Below are positions 55,601 to 64,000 of a stretch of 64,000 nt of DNA, piece after piece. Source of the DNA: Salisapilia sapeloensis (Eukaryota > Oomycota > Peronosporomycetes > Peronosporales > Salisapiliaceae); contig JAADVB010000022.1 in the NCBI GenBank assembly GCA_023334545.1, forward strand, positions 60,398 to 124,397, given 5' to 3'. Position 1 is the stretch's first letter. Each line of letters starts with the position of its first letter. A model generated the notes under the pieces. It was not told where the DNA came from, made no database searches, and saw only the letters and a list, made by a program, of their open reading frames with translations. Position numbers and translations under genes: made by a program.

Positions 55601-57140
55601 ATGACAACAAGCTGTGCGATGGCATCGGGCGAGGGCGATCGACCGCTTCATGTAATCGTAGCTGATGATCACCACCACATTTTACCTGAAATTCATCTAG
55701 TAGGTGCATTCAATGTCGTATTAGCTGGAAATATGTCTAAAGTGCTGCTTGGTGTCCTAGGCAATCCGCCGCCGTCGATTACCATTCGATGGCATCCACT
55801 TGGTCCATCTCGATGCTCATCCGGATCTATCTTTTCCTAGAAACGTGAATGCAGATATCGTGTACAAACCAAACGAACTGTATGACTGTCTGGATGAGTC
55901 TGTGGCAGGTATGCATAAAATAGTGATCATGTAGTAGTCTTTCAAAGGTATCAAGTGGATTTGTCCTAGGAATAGCAGAGTTTCTACTTCCACTCGTTTA
56001 CGCAGGACATGTGAGTCAGATGACGTGGATCAAACCCAAGTGGGCTGCTCAGGTACGTTGGCTTCTGAGAGGTATAAAATATCATCTCGTTATTTGTAAT
56101 CGTGGGTAGATGGCTTGTGGTCAGTACCCGCAACTTGCAGTTGGTAAGCATGAAAAAACAGGTTCGGACTCTAGTGGCTGACTCGATACAATTGACACGT
56201 CGATGGTTGATCTTGTATATGATTAGAACGTCTTTGCTTATCCTATCCTGGAGTTCATTTCATCGAAGACGAAACGTACTGTCCACTGGATGAAATGGAC
56301 CCACAGACAGTCAAGTGCGTAGACCACACTGCTTTGTAAAAATGATAGACGATTAATAAGCTTGCTTACGTACTGCTCAACAGGTTCTGGGATCTTTTCG
56401 TCGACGAATTTCAACGCCAATCAGATTCTACTGCTTGCTCCACGTTAGAGGGAAGCACATCACTAACTGGCAAGCCATGCATCCTGGACATTGACTTGGA
56501 CTATTTTTCAACTTGGAATCCTTTCTTGAAAGGTATGACGCAATAATTTGAAGATATCTTATTCGTCTCATCATCTGAGAATGCAGAACTCGAAGAGTTT
56601 TTATGTGACGAGGAACGCAAGATCCTACGTAAAGTCTTCATATATGTACGATACAGGGATCCAAAAGCATCTCTGACTGCTACTGAGCGAGTGGATCAAA
56701 AGAAGCAGTTCACATCCGCATGTGAACGTCTGCATCAAGAGCAATTGTACTATTCATATGAATCGGAAGAGTGCCAACTTTTGCTTGATACGCTTCTATC
56801 CTTGTACGACGATACGATCGACTGCAAGGATTTGCTCCAGCAGTTCTGTAAACTATTGGCACGCAAGGAAGCTTCAATGGTGGAAAAGATCTTTGACTGG
56901 GGTCCTTGTCTCGACCTTCCTCACCACGAAACTTCTTCCGACGACATCGCTTTAATGCTCGACGAATTGGAGCAGTATATCGAAAAATCAGGTCTATCTC
57001 CATGGTTAGTGACCATCGCCAAGTCCGTTGGCGATGAATTTCTTCCCCCACATCAAGTCGATGATGTCCTCGATGCAGTCATGCAACTGCTGGAACGTCA
57101 ATTTGGACGTTTAGATGTAAACTTTATACAATACGACTAA
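55601..57140 (+). CDS. UPF0489 family protein (C5orf22 homologue)
   Basis: Multi-exon gene, ATG at 55601 (a second ATG at 55619 is equally possible), stop at 57140, about 400 residues. The first exon has [20 protein letters not shown]; a 61-bp intron follows, then [20 protein letters not shown] with the family's LVHxDxHPDL motif. Later exons give [37 protein letters not shown] and a long C-terminal exon (from about 56586) rich in acidic helices ending DVNFIQYD. The paired Asp/His motifs look like an arginase/deacetylase-like metal site, but no biochemical function is established for the family. Confidence 0.85.
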
Positions 57141-57203
57141 GCATGGACGAGAGAAAGATGGAATATGAACTTGTTGAAGCATACATAAGTTTAATCAAAG
57201 TAC

Positions 57204-57494
57204 TTAGCGAGATCCGAAGACTGTCTGCCAAATGTCTTGCTTGGCGGCCGTGGCATTTGCGTTGGCTGTGAATGCCGAGTGCATGTCTGTTTCGAGCAAC
57301 GGTGCTTCGTCCAATGCTTCCTTTAGCTGGCGTTCGTACTCGACGCCGTACACTTCACACCAGGCTTGTTCGCCCTTGCTCAATGCGCCAATGTGAGGCG
57401 CTTGTGCGACTGTCGACGGCGTCACTGCTTGCTGTAGTTCCTTCGTGCTCATGGTGCTCAATGCACGGCGGGCGAGGTGGCGGGTAGCTGACAT
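57204..57494 (-). CDS. small 96-aa protein with mitochondrial-type presequence
   Basis: Single exon, ATG at 57494. The start MSATRHLARRALSTMSTKEL is basic and hydroxylated with an R-A-L-S motif, a credible mitochondrial targeting signal. The rest is hydrophilic and helical (KGEQAWCEVYGVEYERQLKE) and ends WQTVFGSR. No membrane segment and no recognised domain. Size and targeting would suit a respiratory-chain accessory or assembly subunit, but that is only a guess. It converges with UPF0489, 63 bp between stops. Confidence 0.7.
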   Translation of the reverse strand: MSATRHLARRALSTMSTKELQQAVTPSTVAQAPHIGALSKGEQAWCEVYGVEYERQLKEALDEAPLLETDMHSAFTANANATAAKQDIWQTVFGSR

Positions 57495-57788
57495 CTTTAT
57501 TGAGCCGGGAATGCTTCTTGGACGACAAATTCAGGAATGAAGAGTTGAAATGTTTGGTAACCTAGAGGTCATCACGTTCAATAGCGTCGACAGCGTCATC
57601 AGGGCTGGATAAAGCAAATGACTGATTTTTTGTATGCAATGATTATCTTCTAGAAATAATCAGTATTTATTCCGCAGATACGCAAGTAACCTCAAAGTAT
57701 AGGAATCCATTAAGCTTTCAATTCAACCAGGACACATTCATTCGTAGCTAATGCTTGTCTATATCGCATGATCTCAACTTCAATGCAG

Positions 57789-59660
57789 CTACCACGAAGT
57801 CTTGCAACCTTGTTGTGGACATAGTCGTGGTCGTCGTACTAGCCGTTCGCCGAACGCATTTCCCTTTCGTACAAGTAGCGTGAAGATCATGCTGCACACA
57901 ATGGCCGTTGCGATCGTCGCATTCGTCATTTTGGACATCCAGCCGGCACTACTGCGTATATATTCGACAAAGACGAAAGCGAGGAATAAGACGACCAGTT
58001 TGATCCCTAGCTCTTCGACACTTTCGTCCGCATTCGTCAATGCAAACGGTGACTGATGCGCCATGCTGCCTCGATGGTCTGCAGGTACGTAATTGACTAG
58101 CAACAGATCCACGACATCCTGTCGATATGCGTCGATAAAGTTGTTCATGATGTATCGAACACAAGAGTTAATGCCATCCTGCACAGCTCCTTGCTTCGTA
58201 CGCTTCCCTGTACGCGTAAAGTCTGTCTTGAGGGCACCTGTACCGGCATAGAGATCGCTAATCGCATCAGCGTTATTGCCCCACATATTCTTAAAGGTCG
58301 TCTCGAGCGACGGGTATGGGGAGTTCAACACGTCTCCTTTCAATGCTGCAGCATCATCTAGTTGGAGAAGGAGACTGCGACGAGCAAAGAGGGACTGGAC
58401 AACGTTCGTCCGGTCTAGATTGTCCATGCAATTCGTACGCAAAACGCCTTGCTGTCTACTTACGACCGTCCCGTCTGGACGTTGGCTGAAGAAACCGTCG
58501 TCGACAAAGTCATCTTCGACGAGAGCAAGTAATTTCGCCAAGTTTCCCCACTGCATCTTTCGACACTCGTGGTGGAAGTCAAACCAGACGAGTCGGACGT
58601 TGGCAAGGATATGAGCGTCCGAGCTGGCTGCTCGATTCACAGTCCGAGCAAGAGCCTCCCCCAGCTTCCTCTGCTCCTTCTTTTGATCAATGAGGTTTAC
58701 GATGACTACTCGACCGTACGTATGCATGAGATCGTATGCGTGTTTACAAAAGGCTTTGGAATCTTCTTCTCCATGGTCTCGCTGATAGACTTTGGGAGCG
58801 TACTTCATGCTGACGGGTGAACTCCAGTAGACTGGGATGGAGCCTCGGATCTGCACGAATGACGAGCGTCGGCCGTCTTCGAAGAGGGCAATTTGTTCTG
58901 TCTCGACAAAGTTCGCGACGTTGCCTTCGGAGTCCACTCCACGCATCGTAAAACGCGTTCCTTGACGTCGGCAGGATCGACGAGAGATGTAGAGTAGACG
59001 GAAGGATTTTCCAGAAACGTCGAGGACGTCTGTGCGTTCAATGTATGCTTGTACGATAGGTGTTAACCAGGAAAACAAATTGTCTTGGATGAAGCGACTG
59101 CATGCAGGGTAGTTCCATGCAAATCTCTGATCAGCTCGTTCTGCAATGCACATGTCAGATCGACTTTTTTTCGAACCAGTGTCTACACCGGTCTCTATGG
59201 ACGCAATGCGCTGTAAAGAGTGTGTTAGGTCGTAAGTGTAGGAGAAATGAAGTTTCTGAGCTTTGATGTTGTATGTCAGCATCTTAAGGAATCTGTCTTC
59301 ATCCTGCTCTTGACTCTTATTCAGCTTATAGACGTCGGAATTGGTCGGAATGAGCAATAACTCGATTTTATCGACCGATTGAATCGGTTCATCCTGCGGT
59401 CCGCGAGCAACAGTCGTGCTTTCAGTCACGAGGGCCAAGTAAGGACCTTTAAGGAGGTCGAAAATGCCGTATATCGCGTGGAATGGGAAACGACGCCCAC
59501 GAAGATGATGGACAGACGTTACGGGCGCTTCGTGGATAGAGAGACCAGAAGCACCCACGGAGCGTGAGATGCAGATGCATTCTGATCGTTGACGGTGGAG
59601 TATTAAGAGCTGGTCATCCTGAATGACGAGCTGGTAAGGTGTCTCCAAAGGTGCGATCAT
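57789..59660 (-). CDS. SAC1: SAC1-type phosphoinositide phosphatase
   Basis: Single exon, 623 residues, ATG at 59660. The SAC domain spans about residues 70-500. The CX5R catalytic loop is RTNCMDNLDRTN within GVLRTNCMDNLDRTNVVQSL. Other conserved segments are FAWNYPACSRFIQDN, RCRRQGTRF-like SCRRQGTRFTMRGVD, VANFVETEQIA, IRGSIPVYWSSPVSMKYAPK and LYAGTGALKTDFTRTGKR. Two C-terminal hydrophobic segments (LGIKLVVLFLAFVFVEYI and ATIATAIVCSMIFTLLV) anchor it as in ER Sac1. It removes phosphate from PtdIns4P and other monophosphates. Length matches yeast Sac1 (623 residues). Confidence 0.95.
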   Translation of the reverse strand: MIAPLETPYQLVIQDDQLLILHRQRSECICISRSVGASGLSIHEAPVTSVHHLRGRRFPFHAIYGIFDLLKGPYLALVTESTTVARGPQDEPIQSVDKIELLLIPTNSDVYKLNKSQEQDEDRFLKMLTYNIKAQKLHFSYTYDLTHSLQRIASIETGVDTGSKKSRSDMCIAERADQRFAWNYPACSRFIQDNLFSWLTPIVQAYIERTDVLDVSGKSFRLLYISRRSCRRQGTRFTMRGVDSEGNVANFVETEQIALFEDGRRSSFVQIRGSIPVYWSSPVSMKYAPKVYQRDHGEEDSKAFCKHAYDLMHTYGRVVIVNLIDQKKEQRKLGEALARTVNRAASSDAHILANVRLVWFDFHHECRKMQWGNLAKLLALVEDDFVDDGFFSQRPDGTVVSRQQGVLRTNCMDNLDRTNVVQSLFARRSLLLQLDDAAALKGDVLNSPYPSLETTFKNMWGNNADAISDLYAGTGALKTDFTRTGKRTKQGAVQDGINSCVRYIMNNFIDAYRQDVVDLLLVNYVPADHRGSMAHQSPFALTNADESVEELGIKLVVLFLAFVFVEYIRSSAGWMSKMTNATIATAIVCSMIFTLLVRKGNAFGERLVRRPRLCPQQGCKTSW

Positions 59661-59980
59661 GGTTGTGAGTTTGTGCTATTCTGACGTGGTATCCTAGACA
59701 TCCACAAAAGTGAGTAATATCCATTCCTAATGTGGTGCTTTCGTAGGAGTGTTATGACTCTTCAGCTCCTCTTTGTTTGTCCGATTGACAAAGTATACAA
59801 GCTTGTAGCTCGGCGTGCCAATACGTCATACTGTCAAGGCGTTGTAAGTCAATGGCGTCTACCACGGAAAGTGTACAGTACTCCACATTAATTTCTGTTC
59901 GAAAGCTGACTTGATAAAAGTATGCAACGGCTCCAACATGACAAGAGCTCCTGAAACGAGCTAACGACGCTACTATTTCT

Positions 59981-60816
59981 ATGCAGTCCTCTGACGGTCA
60001 AAAGCTTACTTGTAGCTCCAAATGGATAGCTGTAGAGAAAGGTATGCTATCTAGGCTACTCTTTCCAAATCCAGTGTGCCTTTTGTCCGTCCGAGACCCA
60101 ACTTCTGGCAAGATGAACGTGATGACTATCACCTGGCTCACAGCTACCAACAATAATGTCCGTTCACTCGATACCATGTAGTCCTGCTGCTAGAAGCCTG
60201 GTTGCTGATAATATGTGCACGCAGGGTAGCTTTGTATGCTCCATGAATTGCAATCGTCATACTGCCAGCTACCTGACTTCTGAACAAGCTACGTTTGGTA
60301 CGATCTCACGCTTCGTGTTCACAATCAGCAGATCCAAAGTAGCTTACTATGAATCAATGCCGATTTGTAGTACTTAATATTCCAGTTCGAGGCATGGAAG
60401 AGGTAGTGCTGAGCGTCGGAAGCTGTTCGGGTGCAGAAACCAACAAGTTTGAGACGCTGGACATCCAACCTTGTCTTCCCGGTTCACTAGCCATAGGCTC
60501 AACAGATCAAGTAAAACAGCCCTCATCAAAGAAGCAAAAACGATCAAGACGAGAGTTGGAGCGAGAGGCAATAGAAGAAGCCCGACAAGAGTCCGTCGCT
60601 ATCGACGGATGCGTCGCCCATATTTTGTGCCGAGTTAAAAGTTATGAAGAAGGCGAAGGACACTATCTTTTCAAGTGCACTCAGGTAGCGGCATGGGCAA
60701 ATGAGAGCTACTGGGACGGTCGTAACTTTATCCCACGAACAGCAGAAACTGCGCCATACCTGACTTTCCTAGGCAGTCAAGTGTTTGGATACGTGCATCC
60801 TCGAGCATCGTCGTAG
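59981..60816 (+). CDS. flavin-reductase-like FMN-binding split-barrel protein
   Basis: Three exons from the ATG at 59981: 59981-60157, 60225-60297 and 60371-60816, 231 residues. The split-barrel core reads RLLFPNPVCLLSVRDPTSGK, MNVMTITWLTATNN, GSFVCSMNCNRHTASYL, FVLNIPVRGMEEVVLSVGSC and SGAETNKFETLD, as in the flavin reductase-like family (DIM6/NTAB). A charged insert (KKQKRSRRELEREAIEEARQ) precedes the last strands. FMN binding is expected; the electron acceptor is unknown. CTATGCAG overlapping the ATG looks like an intron acceptor, so translation may start upstream at 59852 (MASTTES) with a GTACAG donor; the downstream frame is the same. Confidence 0.8.
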
Positions 60817-61095
60817 CAAGCAAGACACAGTCAAGACAAAAGTAGGTGAATTGTATTGATGTATGAACTTACACTACATAAGAGTCGAAAAGGATTTAAA
60901 GAAATGAGATGGAACGATCAGGATGTTGTCCTTGGAGTTGACTTCCGAGTCCGTGTCGAAAGCTCCTAACTATCCCCACGACTCCCAAACGATGCTGTCT
61001 ATGCGTTTTAGTCTTACAGCCCAGCCAATGGACTCCTCATGTCTACTTTCTTGTTAGTAGTTGTCGACGACGTCATCGCTTCCAAGTTTCCATTG

Positions 61096-62909
61096 CTATC
61101 TTCCACCTTCGGCGGACTGTGTACCGACGTGAGTCGGTGTCTCGGGTGAAGGTGTATATGCATTATCTGTCTGTGCGTCATTGTCCAACAGTCCCTGTTC
61201 GAGCTCTGCTTGCCTCCTCCTCTCCTCTCTCAACCGTCTTCTTTTCAAAATCTTTCGCTTCTTCCAGCTTAAGTAGATGAGTATGCCGATCGAGATGACG
61301 ATTATCACGATACACACGATGACAACGTACATCCACCACTTCCAAAAGTGGCAAGGCTTCCCACCAAACGGCCATAGCTGTGTCACTTCATTCTGGTCTC
61401 GATCGTCGTCCGCGAGACAGTCACAGAATGAATCGACATCCGACAGTGCCTCCACCGTGACCGATTTCGATGACTTGACGCCGTTCGGACAGTTATCAGC
61501 CTTGGCAAGACCCACACGAGAGTTCTCTCGATCATGAACAGTCAACAGTCCGTCGAGAAAGACGTCTCCGAGCATCGTCGAATCTCCTTCCGACACACCA
61601 AAGACTCTACAAGCTATTTGCTTTTCGACAGACTCCCCAGTCGTAATGTCCGTCGTCGACGAAGTGACCGAGACTGGACGCCAGAGGTACTCTGGAGGCA
61701 CTGTCACTGTGATCTGTTCGTTGTCGTTTTCCGACGCGAGTGAGATGGAAAAGGATGGAAGGTCGTACAAGGCAGAATCTGCGTTCGCTGGGTCGCAGAA
61801 ACTCGTGCAGCACAGCGCGCCTTCATTGAAATACTCGTCGTCTAGACCTGGATAAACGCTCTGAACAGCTTTACGCATCTTCGATATGAACGCATTGTAC
61901 ACGTCCGTCGGGAAGGCAATATTGCTCGTACCAGAGTCCAACATGGACTTGGGCGTGTTAATGTCGGAGCAGTCAAGCCCAAGACTTTCTCCATCGACTG
62001 CAATGTCCGTGACGAGGACGTTGTACCATTTCTCGTGTACCAATGGCGTGTACGCGATCTCTCCTTCGTAGTACTTTGTATTATCTTTTCCGTCGATACC
62101 ACCCATGATGAGCTCACCAGCATGCAGGTTGTCTGTATGGTACGTGCTGTTGGTGACGTTGCCAATCTCTGCTACTAGACTACCTTCACTGGACGGATTG
62201 GACGTGGCGAGCGATTGCAACGCACCACAGAGCTGCATACTGAAGATGTCGTCTAGATTAAAGTAGTTTTGCATCGTGTTAAAGTACGGGGTAGCAGGAT
62301 CATCATCTGGCTCGGCGATTTCTTTGAAAGCGAGGCCGATGAGACCGTCGTAGCCGGTTTGGATAAAGTCGTTCTGCTCTAGGATTTCGACAAACTCGAC
62401 GTCCGGGACTTTTCCCAATTCAAATGAGGAGAAGGTGTCATGCACGAGTTTACCAGACCAGGAGCCAAGGACGTAGCTAACGGATACTGTCCGGTCTTCT
62501 TCCTTGCATGTCGAGGAATCAGCACAGGAATAGAGGTGGTTTGTAGACCCTGCACAGCAGTCTTTCGTCACGATTGCAGTGTTTGCAGAGCCTGTATCGA
62601 CCAACAGGTCGAATGTATTCTATCCGTACACGTAAATACATATAGCTTTGGTGGAAGATTATGTGAAGTACTTACATCGTTATTGTCTGAAGAGCTCGTG
62701 GACGTCGGCTGACCGACGGTAACCTCGGCGTAGTAAGCTAGAGACAGTCGAAATCAGTTCAGTAAATCTAAGAGGTAGACGAAGCAGGAGTACATACCGA
62801 CACCAGTCGGGACGCCGTATAAATGCTGCTGAATGACTTCAGCGTGTACAGGAACGGAGAAGACCACTAGAGAACATACTGCTGCGTGTATCATAAAGTG
62901 GTGGTGCAT
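61096..62909 (-). CDS. membrane-anchored aspartyl protease (pepsin/BACE-like)
   Basis: Three exons; ATG at 62909, TAG at 61096; about 560 residues. The signal peptide is MHHHFMIHAAVCSLVVFSVP. After introns, AYYAEVTVGQPTST leads to the first catalytic site LLVDTGSANTAIV. The second site is MLDSGTSNIAFPTD. Between them are GYDGLIGLAFKEIAEPDDDP and an N-glycosylation-rich loop (NVTNSTYH). Cysteine-rich segments (CCAGSTNHLYSC and CCTSFCDPANAD) resemble memapsin-type disulphides. A C-terminal membrane helix (WWMYVVIVCIVIIVISIGIL) is followed by a basic cytosolic tail (KKRKILKRRRLREERRRQ). Such proteases process surface or endolysosomal proteins; the substrate is unknown. Confidence 0.93.
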
Positions 62910-63418
62910 GCTCTCGCTGGTGTGCGCTACTCGACCTCGGAACAAGGTAGGAGAGTGCGATTGCGGCAGCGAAGTGGACACGAAAAGGCTGTCACTAACG
63001 TCGGTCGACAAGGCACGAAGGTGTGAAGTCGAGATACGCCGGTGAGCAATGTCCAAAGAGCTGGAGTAGGTGAATATTTCACGCGTTTGTTGATGGCATC
63101 CTCGGTTTCAAAGTATACAATGTGTTTTACTTAGTAATACTATTTGTTGCGCTCATATATTTGTAGGACAAGAGATGAACAGATGCTTGAACAGATGGCG
63201 GTTTCAAACTGATCGATTGCATTTCGGTACCATGATGGTACACTTATCCTAGCTGTATTATCTATTTGATCCTAAAGATATGTTCAGCACCTTTTTTGCT
63301 GGATGGCTTTGTAGGATAGAGCAATATCTTGTCGTACGCTCTGTCCAGAGTATATCTTTTGCTATCTTTGGATACGACATCACAGATCAACAGAAGATAA
63401 GACGGGTAAAAATCAAAT
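62910..63418. other. intergenic region between aspartyl protease and dehydrogenase genes
   Basis: About 510 bp. The left part is the aspartyl protease promoter and leader; the right part is the 3' flank of the dehydrogenase gene, AT-rich. Nothing structured was recognised. Confidence 0.4.
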
Positions 63419-64000
63419 TTATTCTGTGAAATCCATGGGTGTCGTCAGCTCTTCCCACGCTTCTACTTCCGTCTTGCTTGCGTCAATAGCGTTCTTCACA
63501 CTTTCCACGGCATCCTTTCCAAGCGGCATGCGACCAGGAAGTGTCTTGCCTTCACAGCGGCCAGTCTTCGTAAGAGCTTCCACAATGAACTTGCCAGCCT
63601 TGGACGGATCTCCAGGTTGCTTTCCATTCATCTTGTCCAAAAACTCGTATCTTGGGTTCGTAACCGAGTTGTAGTCCTCAATCTTATTCTCAGCAATGTT
63701 TCGTCCATTGCCAAAGGAAGTTCGGAACATGCCAGGTTCAATGCATGTGACTTCAATACCAAGGTGCTCCACTTCCTTTCGCAAGCTTTGCGAAAGCCCT
63801 GCCAGAGCAAATTTCGTTCCAAAGTACATGGATGTAGCTGGCGCACCGACCCATCCTCCTAATGAACCGATGTTCGCAATGACACCGGATTTCTGCTTGC
63901 GCATGTAAGGCAGCACAGCTTTCGTGACAGCAATGACACCAAAGACGTTCGTGTTGTATTGGCGGAACACTTCTTCGCGACTGCACTCTTCCACAGCTCC
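63419..64000 (-). CDS. short-chain dehydrogenase/reductase (partial at right edge)
   Basis: C-terminal part of a classical SDR; the N-terminal glycine-rich NAD(P) site lies beyond the window. Visible: VFRQYNTNVFGVIAVTKAVL with the N of the NNAG/N-x-x-G region, then IANIGSLGGWVG (catalytic Ser) and the Y-x-x-x-K pair in SMYFGTKFALAG. After it come GIEVTCIEPGMFRTSF and a substrate-loop/C-terminal region GRCEGKTLPGRMPLGKDAVE. The enzyme is an NAD(P)-dependent oxidoreductase; the substrate cannot be told. About 194 residues are present and the frame is open to the edge. Confidence 0.88.
   Translation of the reverse strand, partial: GAVEECSREEVFRQYNTNVFGVIAVTKAVLPYMRKQKSGVIANIGSLGGWVGAPATSMYFGTKFALAGLSQSLRKEVEHLGIEVTCIEPGMFRTSFGNGRNIAENKIEDYNSVTNPRYEFLDKMNGKQPGDPSKAGKFIVEALTKTGRCEGKTLPGRMPLGKDAVESVKNAIDASKTEVEAWEELTTPMDFTE

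Noticed and set aside
1-64000. CRISPR arrays, bacterial operons, insertion sequences, viral genes
   Set aside because: No regularly spaced identical repeats, transposase with terminal repeats or viral hallmark genes were seen; the window is ordinary eukaryotic nuclear DNA.

Overview
The window is nuclear DNA of a flagellated oomycete (stramenopile). Evidence: spliceosomal introns, mostly 50-75 bp, with GTACG/GTATG/GTAAG donors, CTAAC/CTGAC-like branch sites and TAG/CAG acceptors; eukaryotic housekeeping genes (cohesin SA, kinesin-14, 26S proteasome, SAC1); an EFHC1/Rib72-type axonemal protein, which implies zoospores; and a secreted tyrosinase and EF-hand/PH/kinase fusions as oomycetes carry. 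The genus cannot be settled from sequence alone. Genes are packed on both strands with gaps often of 50-300 bp. I rebuilt exons by keeping splice phase and protein homology consistent; starts are ATG codons read in the sequence.

Layout. 1-6,900: edge gene, 69-aa protein, coiled-coil protein, a FAR1-like zinc finger fused to a dCTP pyrophosphatase, a cytochrome P450 and mitochondrial IF3. 7,170-18,700: proteasome Rpn7, EFHC1-like axonemal protein, kinesin-14, cohesin SA/STAG and a C2-membrane protein. 18,900-26,200: an EF-hand/PH/CaM-kinase-like fusion, a neuroguidin/Sas10 protein, a 5'-truncated CAP-G-like condensin locus and a heat shock factor. 26,200-27,800: non-coding stretch with a 21-bp palindrome and a degenerate tandem repeat of about 120 bp. 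27,800-34,400: kaptin (KICSTOR), mitochondrial intermediate peptidase, a CaaX-ended PH protein and a CINP homologue. 34,400-45,450: an APP1-type phosphatase with eight TPFG repeats, mitochondrial Met-tRNA formyltransferase, a membrane protein, proteasome beta-3, an F-BAR protein and signal peptidase SPC3. 45,450-47,200: AT-rich, two tRNA-Gly genes around orphan ORFs. 47,200-64,000: Kelch/P-domain ORF, CWF19L1, secreted tyrosinase, Hikeshi, UPF0489, a small mitochondrial-type protein, SAC1, flavin-reductase-like protein, membrane aspartyl protease and a partial short-chain dehydrogenase.

These are independent nuclear genes, not operons. Loose themes recur: proteostasis (Rpn7, PSMB3, HSF, Hikeshi, mitochondrial peptidase), chromosome mechanics (SA/STAG, CAP-G-like, kinesin-14), mitochondrial translation initiation (IF3 and MTFMT) and lipid or membrane signalling (SAC1, APP1-like, PH, C2, F-BAR). 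The strongest candidates for something undescribed are the zinc-finger/dCTP-pyrophosphatase fusion, the APP1 protein with TPFG repeats, and the 120-bp repeat array downstream of the heat shock factor.
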